Source of the DNA: Balanoglossus misakiensis
Lineage: Eukaryota > Hemichordata
Length of the DNA: 64,000 nucleotides
Assembly: GCA_040954595.2 (NCBI GenBank)
Contig: CM082592.2
Location: forward strand, 11,904,001-11,968,000
Direction of reading: 5' to 3'
The notes beneath the pieces were generated by a model. It was not told the origin of the DNA and searched no databases. It saw only the letters and a program-made list of their open reading frames with translations. The position numbers were made by a program, and so were the translations under genes. The number at the start of each line of letters is the position of its first letter. Position 1 is the first letter of the stretch. Of the stretch, positions 10,872 through 22,900 are shown piece by piece.

Positions 10872-11564
10872 CTATTCTAAGGCTAAAATGTATTTGTAAT
10901 TATGCAATTTTAAGATGCAGCTACTGTATGTTACGGAAATGCCGGTTTTCTTAAAACCCATTCGTTCGTAAAGTCTTTGGGAAGCTTTATGATCCTCCGT
11001 TGTCTCCAGGCTTACAAATTTGTATCCAAATCTTTTGCTGTATTCAATTGCTGTGTCCATCATGAGTTTTCCAATTCCTTGCCTACGCGAATCTTTGCAT
11101 ACAGACAATGTTGTCAGCACTAAAGTATCTTTAATTCTAGAATTGCCGTCAGGAATGAGTCCAACAGTAGCTACGACATGACCAGCGTATTCTGCAACCC
11201 AGAAATTTCCCTCGCCACCATTTATGTAGGTACCCCGGATGTCTCGTAAATCTGAATTGATTCTGTATTGCAGGTATTGCCTATGAGGCGATGCCCAGTG
11301 CCAGATGCAGAATGTTACTATCACTGCCAAGGTCATCAGTGACAGGACGATACTCTCAAGGAGGAGATATGGTAGCAGCGCCCCCATGAGGAAAAGAACA
11401 TGTGTGGTCCGGTAGCCAAGGTGACGGTAGATGCAAGGTTTGCGGAACTCTTTCACAACATCTGCGTAAAGCTTGATGACTGCGTCTGTGTCGTTTTCCT
11501 TGAATTGACGAACAGTGAGTGCGTTTTCTAACCTTGTTTTTGTCACACAGTCGGTAAATGCCAT
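10872..11564 (-). CDS. NAT8/camello-like membrane N-acetyltransferase (GNAT fold), single exon
   Basis: An uninterrupted 230-codon frame. The N-terminal part (residues 1-50) precedes a strongly hydrophobic stretch at about 55-91, two closely spaced membrane segments as in NAT8/camello proteins. It is followed by a GNAT acetyltransferase domain (about 95-225). The acetyl-CoA-binding motif A is readable as LSVCKDSRRQGIGKLMM, with the R-x-x-G-x-G signature at 160-165, and the downstream YERMGF (199-204) is typical of the family. Camello/NAT8 proteins are ER/Golgi-membrane enzymes that acetylate cysteine S-conjugates or protein lysines; the substrate here cannot be told. Length (about 225-230) and the lack of introns in the coding part fit the family. 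It lies between MIOX and the transporter on the same strand, with no sign of co-function. Several NAT8 paralogues are usual in animals, so no one-to-one symbol is given. Confidence 0.9.
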   Translation of the reverse strand: MAFTDCVTKTRLENALTVRQFKENDTDAVIKLYADVVKEFRKPCIYRHLGYRTTHVLFLMGALLPYLLLESIVLSLMTLAVIVTFCIWHWASPHRQYLQYRINSDLRDIRGTYINGGEGNFWVAEYAGHVVATVGLIPDGNSRIKDTLVLTTLSVCKDSRRQGIGKLMMDTAIEYSKRFGYKFVSLETTEDHKASQRLYERMGFKKTGISVTYSSCILKLHNYKYILALE

Positions 11565-11705
11565 CGCCTCAGTCTCAGTGAAATCACAGCGAGGCTACTA
11601 GGTACTTCGTCTCCATGGAATTCTCAAGTCGTGATTTTACTTTGCTTACCACTGAGCCGGGTTCAAAATGGCGGTTGTTTCAAATCGCGCGTATGGCCAA
11701 TCTTC

Positions 11706-11834
11706 GTGTAAAGGGCAAAGCATAGTTCACAGTATTCTTCAAGCTATGGTTATCATATGAGTTACTTATTGATTTGGAGTAAGTATTTAATTTGGATGTT
11801 TGACATCAAAAACATAGACTTTGCCCCTTTAATC
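11706..11834. mobile_element. Possible small inverted-repeat (MITE-like) element
   Basis: The left end reads TAAAGGGCAAAGCATAG (from about 11,708). The right end, read on the minus strand, is TTAAAGGGGCAAAGTCTATG (to about 11,832). Together they form imperfect terminal inverted repeats of about 17-20 bp enclosing about 90 bp without coding potential. A TTAA is present only at the right end. It lies upstream of the NAT8-like gene. It could be a decayed non-autonomous DNA transposon or a chance palindrome. Confidence 0.35.
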
Positions 11835-11949
11835 AACGCGTGATGATACATACGTGACCGCGGCGCGACCGGTTCTAGCACAGTCTACTCGACCAGCTTG
11901 AACAATCTCCTACCAACATTTTCATAGAAGAAACGATACGACTAACTCG

Positions 11950-13851
11950 AGATACATGGGCATGATCGATGTTTATTGCTAACAATACACTTCAATAATC
12001 CAATATACCATTAATTTTAATATGTCATAAATCAAAGGCACATGTATTGCCAGAATTCAAATAAAGTTATCATCGTCAATAATTACAATAATGATAGTTA
12101 CAATTGTATTTATAGTAACATTACAATTCAATTATTGTCTCAGTATTTGTACAAATTAACATGAGTTCTCGACAAATCTGTGGTTATATTAAATACTTAT
12201 TACAAACTGCCAATGTTTAAACCGCACCAGATTCAGGTTTAGATGTTAAAGCCCCAATAACCTTACCTTTTCGCACAAATTGAACAAGCGAATTGTATAT
12301 TGTAATACACCCCAAGATATGACCACTAATTTTATCCTCATTAACACCCATGGGTATACATGTGTTAAGGGAAAACTATGACAAACTGACCTTCCTGTGT
12401 TCACACAACACCAAACGAAATGTTATTGCTTAAAAGTGCTGAGGGTTTTGTTACCAAACTGAAATGTCAATATGGAGTGACATCTCAACACAGACGCTGG
12501 TCAAATTGCTTAAAAGGTTTATATGATGTCATGTTGTTAAAATAGTGCCGAATCAAAATATTCAATGTCTGGAGCTCCATTTTCGGAGTTGAAGACGGGC
12601 AGTAACTGTCATGTACAAAGAACACTGAAATAGGAGCGATAATGTCGCCAAAGCATTCTCCAAAATTTGACTTGTCACAAATGTTTACTTTTTTTTACAA
12701 TTCAACATATGCACACCATATTTAAATGAATTACTAAGAGCAATTAGACAACTGAGACAATGAGCTCCGGCACAGCCAACGAAAAGGTTGTCTTTTTTCC
12801 GCCAATGAGGGCGCTCATCATTTTGTGCTCAGCAGATTAGCTCGTGTACGACCACTGAAATATACTGCATGTGTTTCTATATAGACGCTTCTTACAAGAC
12901 TCAGACACCAGTACAGATAGGAATAACTCGCCAGAGAAAATTACAAAGTCGTACTTAAGTATGAAAAAAAGATTTTGTTAAATTTCATGTCCGTATATGG
13001 AGGTTAGTAGAGGTCATTCTGACGACCCTCTAAAACATTGATAAAATTCACTTGCACTCTTTTTATTCTTACAGCCACTGTAAAGAATACATTTACATCA
13101 CTGTGACGTCACATAAACATGTCTATGAAAAATTTAATTCCCAGTGACACACGCAACATTTAAAAATCTCAAACACCATTTGATCTACAAAATCGTCATT
13201 TTTACATATAATTCATTCGATTTTTTTTTTGCGTTTGGAAGGGAATTGCCACGATGACATGTAACTTTACCGTTTAACCTCCCCTACAATTCTAGCAGCG
13301 TTGCAAATCTACACGAAATAAAATACGGACACAACTCTTCATGATTAATTGAGCGGAAAGCCATAATTGACCAACAAACTGAGCAAACATGAAAATCAAT
13401 GCAAATGACTGTCATACACGAATGACGTTAACATAATAAGCCCAGTGTTAAAAACTGCATCTGTGAGTAGAAAGAGTCGAATTTACTGGAGACGTGTCTT
13501 TTCTCGCCGAATATTGACAAGACCGGGAAAAATTTAACACCTCCATAGGCGTAGTAATACTAGGGCGTAATACTATAATACAAGTGGTTGGGCAGTGTTC
13601 TAACGCATAATTAAAGGGGTCCCTTGTCTTTCAATAGAATGACCTGGATTAATAGGCAGACTACATCCTGCCGACAACATTTTTCACACTCTAGATTTTT
13701 TTACGCCTACAAGTCTGTTACTGACATGGAATGATTCCTTGAAGAGTATACTGGCCCTCTTCTCCTAAATCCCAGGTGTAACGCCCTCTATACGTAACGA
13801 CCTTTCTTACTATCTGCGAAGGTTGGACAGCTTTCACAGTGTTCGCACCGC
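11950..13851 (-). other. Probable 3' UTR of the SLC6 transporter gene
   Basis: After the transporter TGA the minus strand shows no further coding exon. Minus-strand AATAAA signals occur at 13,062-13,067 and 11,972-11,977, allowing a short (about 0.8 kb) or long (about 1.9 kb) 3' UTR. A 10-bp palindrome GTGACGTCAC lies at 13,103-13,112. The 3' end is inferred. Confidence 0.4.
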
Positions 13852-13932
13852 TCACAAATAGCTGTTCATTGCGTACTGCTCTCTTCCTCCCCATGGCTGG
13901 TCTCCTTCGGGTTTAAGTGATGTTATCAGTCT
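13852..13932 (-). CDS. SLC6A4-like: SLC6 transporter coding exon 12 (last)
   Basis: Encodes residues 648-673 ([10 protein letters not shown]...AMNSYL) and the TGA at 13,852-13,854. It forms the cytosolic C-terminal tail. Acceptor CCTACAG. The tail is short and diverges from vertebrate SERT, as expected for this segment. Confidence 0.88.
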   Translation of the reverse strand, partial: RLITSLKPEGDQPWGGREQYAMNSYL

Positions 13933-16900
13933 CTGTAGGATGGTGAAAACGAGGGGTAAATTTTATTTAATTTCATGGCCAACTGGAAACTTTGATTTCA
14001 GTTAAATGCAAAGTGGCTTAGTCCAATCCAGTCTTGTTGCGCATGGCCAGTGGCGAGTCTTGTTGCGCATGGCCAGTGGCGAGGGTACCAGGTTAGTATA
14101 TTGTCTGGTCTACCTTTTATTAGTTGTCATGGGTCTACTCCAGATTAATCGTCACTTACCTCTTTGAGTGTTCCTGGTGTTATGATGATCCTGTACAAGG
14201 CATAAATTGGAACCATCATTATGGACGAGAGCGCCACCAACCATCCAATTCCAATGGACCAGCGAGGATACATATATCCTTGGAATTCCAATGGACTCCA
14301 GGAAGCGATTGTCATGATGATGATGAACTATTGGAAATAAGCAAGAGGTAAAGCATTCTGATTTTACGGTTACTTTTATTATGATATAAATGTGTACAAT
14401 TTCCGAGAGATTACAATCAGTTTATTGTTAGGCACTGTTCGTTCACAGCAATGAATTTCAACAAAATTTTCAAGATTAATCAGATGTTGCTCGAATCCAA
14501 CGTACCCGTTAGAAATCAGTAGTAATCGTAAGTAGGAAGGAGGGGGGGGGGGAGTTATTGGCGGAAGTAGTTTCTTACCACCAAGAATATTGGCGAGATA
14601 AACCGCCAGCAAATTCTCCAAAAGATTCCCGGTTTAGACCCCAGCATCTGTTTGATTTCATCGGCAAATCTACCAGCTCCGTAAAACCAGGAAATGACGA
14701 CAGCTTCCAGAAAGACGATCACGAGCAGCGACACGCCAGCACCCATCTCAGTCAACAAGTGTATCACGTATTGTCCACCCTGTCGGTAGGATAAAGTATG
14801 TTGAGTTGAAATCTTCATACCATCAGCAATATAGCCATGGCACTTGTGACCGGCCTCTGACATGTGTACAATTTCTCCATTCCGTAAACACAGAGATGGC
14901 GGCCATTTTGAATTTGAAAGTTTGTCAGGTAAGTGTCCAGTACTCACGTCATCCAATTTACCCTTTTCTGAACAAAACTAGTTTGTTTATACTTACATAT
15001 GTAGTGGTGGGCAGCGCCCCCAGATAGCAGCAGCAAATGAGGACACCCACAAATATTTCACGATTTTTGCCGATGGTTTTGGGAAATTCATCACAAAAAG
15101 CTGTTATGATGGCCTCAAGTCCTCCGAACTGCGAAATGAAATGTTGAGAGAATTTGATTGGTCGTAATAAAGGCAGTCACAACTTGTTAGTACTCAGTAT
15201 TAATATATGTGGTATTTCAGATTGGCTAGACATCCGCGAATCCACTTGGAGTTAAGGGGCAGGGTTCCTGAGCACGCAACAAATGCAGTGATTATTCGCC
15301 ACAAACAATCAGTTCCAGCTAACTTTGTGCTCCCTCTGTCCAGCCGAGAAAAAAACCCGGAATCGCTCGGGTTATGACAAGCAGCGAGATTGACGTAACA
15401 CATCCGTTAGGGCTCTACCGAACACAGCAGCTCGTTTCTGAGCAGCCGTCGCCAAGGTTACTTCATACCACCAACTGCGATTAAATAGTTCTTTATTTTG
15501 CATTCTTTTCCGAGTTTTTGCAAAGTTATGAATATTTATAGTTTATTTGATTTCCCCGTAACAGTAATGTTTCCTTTTGGCTTGCAAGAATCGAACATAT
15601 TTTTATCGATTTATTTACTTACGGTGAGCTGTTGATGGCAGTCAATGAATAGCTGAATATATTAGCGTAATTGTTTGCAATCAGGCAGCTAAGGCAGTCA
15701 ATCTAAGTTCAATCTCACGTCAGAAATGACTCTCCAGCACAAGCATGCGTGGTAGGCAGTTTGCTAAGAGTCACTGAGAATGAATAATACATTTCTTGTA
15801 CTATTTTTGTTGAATATCGCACACACTCTTAAAGTTATCCATAAATAAAGTCGGACATCTTACCGTGCTGTCCAGACCAAGTGTAATCAGCATAAAGAAG
15901 AAAATAATAGCCCAGAAGGTGGAAGCCGGCATAGCCGCTATGGCTTCTGGGTAGACCACAAACACAAGACCAGGCCCTATTGACAGATTAGATTGTAAAG
16001 TGTTGTAAGACAAACCCCGTATGTCCAATGGTGCTAAGTCTGCGATGTTTTTTATTTGCATTGAAATAAATTCTGTATTATCCTAATGTGCCATAATTAT
16101 TGTTAAGAAACGAGCACATTGATTTATTTATTCAATAAAGATGTCATGTCCAGAATGTTGTATCTATTGATTCTTTATTCAGGAGGATATTTCTAGCGAC
16201 TCACCATCTGTAGCAACTTTGGAGATATCAGTATTTTGCTTGTGAGCCATGAACCCCAACACAGAAAAGATGACAAACCCTGACATGAAACTCGTCAGAC
16301 AGTTAATACTACTGGTGACTAAGGCATCTCTGCAATGATACGAGATTTGTAATAATGAATCAAAAAACGGTAGAAGGGACACTTCTATACTTTGATTTTC
16401 CATCTTGTGATCTTTAGTGTAAAAAGAAACTTCAATTCACCATCCGTTTTATCACAAAGAAATAATATGATTTAAAAAATTCATTGATCAACATCACTAA
16501 AGTACTGGAAGTACAATAACAAACTGGCTTCCAGGAATAAGTCGTCGGTAGTGCTTTTGGGTGGATACTGCCCTCTCGTTAATGACCAGCCATATTCAAG
16601 CGCTAGTTTATTCACTGTAAAAATTATTGGTTTTTATCATAAAACATTCTTTTACTTGAAACAAATGGCTCATTTACCTGTAACAATTGTTGTGGAATTT
16701 GTTATAACTCGCTAAAGCAAGAATAACACCAAACCCTGGACCCAAAGAGAAAAATATCTGCACTGCAGCATCTATCCACACCTTTAAAAAAATAGAATAT
16801 AAAAGGTTATCACACTGTCATTTTTAACATAAAACGATTTTTTTGGTTATGACATAAACGGTACGACGATATCGATGATGATGAAGATGATGATTATGAT

Positions 16901-19900
16901 GAATTTTCCGTTTAATCTTTACCTACCCCCGTGTCAAGTAAAGGCTCCCATCGTGGTGTTATGTAGTATAGTATACCATCCCTAGAGCCTGGCAACGTCA
17001 CACCTCGTATTAATAAAATTGTTAATATGACGTAAGGTGCTGTAGCCGTAACCCATACTACCTGAGAAGATATGATGAAAGGTAAGGAGGATATGTCACA
17101 GATCTATTCAGAAAACGCGCCTGATTACATTCATGTTAACAGTTTTGTCATCAGACTGTTTCCTAACTTGTCTGAGTTCTGTGGTGAATTCAAATTCTAT
17201 GACTGCTTTGGTTTGCGTCAACAGGCTACTCGCAAGCCTCATGACAAAACCTAACATCGAGTAGTTCCGAAACACATCGAGTCCTACGAACAAACCGCCT
17301 CAAAACAAGAGTAATCAATATGGGGTGACATAGTGACATGATGTTTACAGTACATTCACTAATGAACAGCGAGTGGCATCTCCACCAGCCAATTTGTTTT
17401 TCCATGTCCAAACAAACGGAGGCGGTCAACACAGAACCAAGTTGAATATCAAGTAAGTTTAAACGATTTTTCGACTTTACAAAATTTCTTCATTTTTTGA
17501 AAAAAATCATGGGTTATAGCTCATGAAAATCGTCAAAAAATGACAATTTTTCGACTTTGCGAATTTTCAAAATTTGGTCATTTTTTGAAAAAAACAAAAT
17601 TTAGAAAATTCGCAAAGTCGAAAAATCCTCGATTTTTGAACATTTTCCTGAGCTATAACCCATGGTTTTTTCAAAAAATGACCAAATTTTGAAAATTCGC
17701 AAAGTCGAAAAATCCTCGATTTTTCAACATTTTCCTGAGCTATAACCCATGGTTTTTTCAAAAAATGACCAAATTTTGAAAATTCGCAAAGTCGAAAAAT
17801 CCTCGATTTTTCAACATTTTCCTGAGCTATAACCCATGGTTTTTTCAAAAAATGACCAAATTTTGAAAATTCGCAAAGTCGAAAAATCCTCGATTTTTCA
17901 ACATTTTCCTGAGCTATAACCCATGGTTTTTTCAAAAAATGACCAAATTTTGAAAATTCGCAAAGTCGAAAAATCCTCGATTTTTCAACATTTTCCTGAG
18001 CTATAACCCATGGTTTTTTCAAAAAATGACCAAATTTTGAAAATTCGCAAAGTCGAAAAATCCTCGATTTTTCAACATTTTCCTGAGCTATAACCCATGG
18101 TTTTTTTCAAAAAATGACCAAATTTTGAAAATTCGCAAAGTCGAAAAATCCTCGATTTTTGAACATTTTCCTGAGCTATAACCCATGGTTTTTTCAAAAA
18201 ATGACCAAATTTTGAAAATTCGCAAAGTCGAAAAATCCTCGATTTTTCAACATTTTCCTGAGCTATAACCCATGGTTTTTTTCAAAAAATGACCAAATTT
18301 TGAAAATTCGCAAAGTCGAAAAATCCTCGATTTTTCAACATTTTCCTGAGCTATAACCCATGGTTTTTTCAAAAAATGACCAAATTTTGAAAATTCGCAA
18401 AGTCGAAAAATCCTCGATTTTTCAACATTTTCCTGAGCTATAACCCATGGTTTTTTCAAAAAATGACCAAATTTTGAAAATTCGCAAAGTCGAAAAATCC
18501 TCGATTTTTCAACATTTTCCTGAGCTATAACCCATGGTTTTTTCAAAAAATGACCAAATTTTGAAAATTCGCAAAGTCGAAAAATCCTCGATTTTTCAAC
18601 ATTTTCCTGAGCTATAACCCATGGTTTTTTCAAAAAATGACCAAATTTTGAAAATTCGCAAAGTCGAAAAATCCTCGATTTTTCAACATTTTCCTGAGCT
18701 ATAACCCATGGTTTTTTCAAAAAATGACCAAATTTTGAAAATTCGCAAAGTCGAAAAATCCTCGATTTTTCAACATTTTCCTGAGCTATAACCCATGGTT
18801 TTTTCAAAAAATGACCAAATTTTGAAAATTCGCAAAGTCGAAAAATCCTCGATTTTTCAACATTTTCCTGAGCTATAACCCATGGTTTTTTCAAAAAATG
18901 ACCAATTTTGAAAATTCGCAAAGTCGAAAAATCCTCGATTTTTCAACATTTTCCTGAGCTATAACCCATGGTTTTTTCAAAAAATGACCAAATTTTGAAA
19001 ATTCGCAAAGTCGAAAAATCCTCGATTTTTCAACATTTTCCTGAGCTATAACCCATGGTTTTTTCAAAAAATGACCAAATTTTGAAAATTCGCAAAGTCA
19101 AAAATCCTCGATTTTTCAACATTTTCCTGAGCTATAACCCATGGTTTTTTCAAAAAATGACCAAATTTTGAAAATTCGCAAAGTCGAAAAATCCTCGATT
19201 TTTCAACATTTTCCTGAGCTATAACCCATGGTTTTTTCAAAAAATGACCAAATTTTGAAAATTCGCAAAGTCGAAAAATCCTCGATTTTTCAACATTTTC
19301 CTGAGCTATAACCCATGGTTTTTTCAAAAAATGACCAAATTTTGAAAATTCGCAAAGTCGAAAAATCCTCGATTTTTCAACATTTTCCTGAGCTATAACC
19401 CATGGTTTTTTCAAAAAATGACCAAATTTTGAAAATTCGCAAAGTCGAAAAATCCTCGATTTTTCAACATTTTCCTGAGCTATAACCCATGGTTTTTTCA
19501 AAAAATGACCAAATTTTGAAAATTCGCAAAGTCGAAAAATCCTCGATTTTTCAACATTTTCCTGAGCTATAACCCATGGTTTTTTCAAAAAATGACCAAA
19601 TTTTGAAAATTCGCAAAGTCGAAAAATCCTCGATTTTTCAACATTTTCCTGAGCTATAACCCATGGTTTTTTCAAAAAATGACCAAATTTTGAAAATTCG
19701 CAAAGTCGAAAAATCCTCGATTTTTCAACATTTTCCTGAGCTATAACCCATGGTTTTTTCAAAAAATGACCAAATTTTGAAAATTCGCAAAGTCGAAAAA
19801 TCCTCGATTTTTCAACATTTTCCTGAGCTATAACCCATGGTTTTTTCAAAAAATGACCAAATTTTGAAAATTCGCAAAGTCGAAAAATCCTCGATTTTTC

Positions 19901-22900
19901 AACATTTTCCTGAGCTATAACCCATGGTTTTTTCAAAAAATGACCAAATTTTGAAAATTCGCAAAGTCGAAAAATCCTCGATTTTTCAACATTTTCCTGA
20001 GCTATAACCCATGGTTTTTTCAAAAAATGACCAAATTTTGAAAATTCGCAAAGTCGAAAAATCCTCGATTTTTCAACATTTTCCTGAGCTATAACCCATG
20101 GTTTTTTCAAAAAATGACCAAATTTTGAAAATTCGCAAAGTCGAAAAATCCTCGATTTTTCAACATTTTCCTGAGCTATAACCCATGGTTTTTTCAAAAA
20201 ATGACCAAATTTTGAAAATTCGCAAAGTCGAAAAATCCTCGATTTTTCAACATTTTCCTGAGCTATAACCCATGGTTTTTTCAAAAAATGACCAAATTTT
20301 GAAAATTCGCAAAGTCGAAAAATCCTCGATTTTTCAACATTTTCCTGAGCTATAACCCATGGTTTTTTCAAAAAATGACCAAATTTTGAAAATTCGCAAA
20401 GTCGAAAAATCCTCGATTTTTCAACATTTTCCTGAGCTATAACCCATGGTTTTTTCAAAAAATGACCAAATTTTGAAAATTCGCAAAGTCGAAAAATCCT
20501 CGATTTTTCAACATTTTCCTGAGCTATAACCCATGGTTTTTTCAAAAAATGACCAAATTTTGAAAATTCGCAAAGTCGAAAAATCCTCGATTTTTCAACA
20601 TTTTCCTGAGCTATAACCCATGGTTTTTTCAAAAAATGACCAAATTTTGAAAATTCGCAAAGTCGAAAAATCCTCGATTTTTCAACATTTTCCTGAGCTA
20701 TAACCCATGGTTTTTTCAAAAAATGACCAAATTTTGAAAATTCGCAAAGTCGAAAAATCCTCGATTTTTCAACATTTTCCTGAGCTATAACCCATGGTTT
20801 TTTCAAAAAAATGACCAAATTTTGAAAATTCGCAAAGTCAAAAAATCCTCGATTTTTCAACATTTTCCTGAGCTATAACCCATGGTTTTTTCAAAAAATG
20901 ACCAAATTTTGAAAATTCGCAAAGTCGAAAAATCCTCGATTTTTCAACATTTTCCTGAGCTATAACCCATGGTTTTTTCAAAAAATGACCAATTTTGAAA
21001 ATTCGCAAAGTCGAAAAATCCTCGATTTTTCAACATTTTCCTGAGCTATAACCCATGGTTTTTTTCAAAAAATGACCAAATTTTGAAATTCGCAAAGTCG
21101 AAAAATCCTCGATTTTTCAACATTTCCTGAGCTATAACCCATGGTTTTTTCAAAAAAATGACCAAATTTTGAAATTCGCAAAGTCGAAAAATCCTCGATT
21201 TTTCAACATTTTCCTGAGCTATAACCCATGGTTTTTTCAAAAAATGACCAAATTTTGAAAATTCGCAAAGTCGAAAAATCCTCGATTTTTCAACATTTTC
21301 CTGAGCTATAACCCATGGTTTTTTCAAAAAATGACCAAATTTTGAAAATTCGCAAAGTCGAAAAATCCTCGATTTTTCAACATTTTCCTGAGCTATAACC
21401 CATGGTTTTTTCAAAAATGACCAAATTTTGAAAATTCGCAAAGTCGAAAAATCCTCGATTTTTCAACATTTTCCTGAGCTATAACCCATGGTTTTTTCAA
21501 AAAATGACCAAATTTTGAAAATTCGCAAAGTCGAAAAATCCTCAATTTTTCAACATTTTCCTGAGCTATAACCCATGGTTTTTTTCAAAAAATGACCAAA
21601 TTTTGAAAATTCGCAAAGTCGAAAAATCCTCGATTTTTCAACATTTTCCTGAGCTATAACCCATGGTTTTTTCAAAAAATGACCAAATTTTGAAAATTCG
21701 CAAAGTCGAAAAATCCTCGATTTTTCAACATTTTCCTGAGCTATAACCCATGGTTTTTTCAAAAAATGACCAAATTTTGAAAATTCGCAAAGTCGAAAAA
21801 TCCTCGATTTTTCAACATTTTCCTGAGCTATAACCCATGGTTTTTTCAAAAAATGACCAAATTTTGAAAATTCGCAAAGTCGAAAAATCCTCGATTTTTC
21901 AACATTTTCCTGAGCTATAACCCATGGTTTTTTCAAAAAAGGACCAAATTTTGAAAATTCGCAAAGTCGAAAAATCCTCGATTTTTCAACATTTTCCTGA
22001 GCTATAACCCATGGTTTTTTCAAAAAATGACCAAATTTTGAAAATTCGCAAAGTCGAAAAATCCTCGATTTTTCAACATTTTCCTGAGCTATAACCCATG
22101 GTTTTTTCAAAAAAATGACCAAATTTTGAAAATTCGCAAAGTCGAAAAATCCTCGATTTTTCAACATTTTCCTGAGCTATAACCCATGGTTTTTTCAAAA
22201 ATGACCAAATTTTGAAAATTCGCAAAGTCGAAAAATCCTCGATTTTTCAACATTTTCCTGAGCTATAACCCATGGTTTTTTCAAAAAATGACCAAATTTT
22301 GAAAAATTCGCAAAGTCGAAAAATCCTCGATTTTTCAACATTTTCCTGAGCTATAACCCATGGTTTTTTCAAAAAAATGACCAAATTTTGAAAATTCGCA
22401 AAGTCGAAAAATCCTCGATTTTTCAACATTTTCCTGAGCTATAACCCATGGTTTTTTCAAAAAATGACCAAATTTTGAAAATTCGCAAAGTCGAAAAATC
22501 CTCGATTTTTCAACATTTTCCTGAGCTATAACCCATGGATTTTTTCAAAAAATGACCAAATTTTGAAAATCGCAAAGTCGAAAAATCCTCGATTTTTCAA
22601 CATTTTCCTGAGCTATAACCCATGGTTTTTTCAAAAAATGACCAAATTTTGAAAATTCGCAAAGTCGAAAAATCCTCGATTTTTCAACATTTTCCTGAGC
22701 TATAACCCATGGTTTTTTCAAAAAATGACCAAATTTTGAAAATTCGCAAAGTCGAAAAAATCCTCGATTTTTCAACATTTTCCTGAGCTATAACCCATGG
22801 TTTTTTCAAAAAATGACCAAATTTTGAAAATTCGCAAAGTCGAAAAATCCTCGATTTTTCAACATTTTCCTGAGCTATAACCCATGGTTTTTTCAAAAAA

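Noticed and set aside
19064-20863. 599-codon minus-strand open frame with a 29-residue repeat
   Set aside because: A pure consequence of stop-free 87-bp satellite units; inside an intron, no start context, no domain, and all similar frames (17,567-38,724) end where an 88-bp unit breaks the frame.
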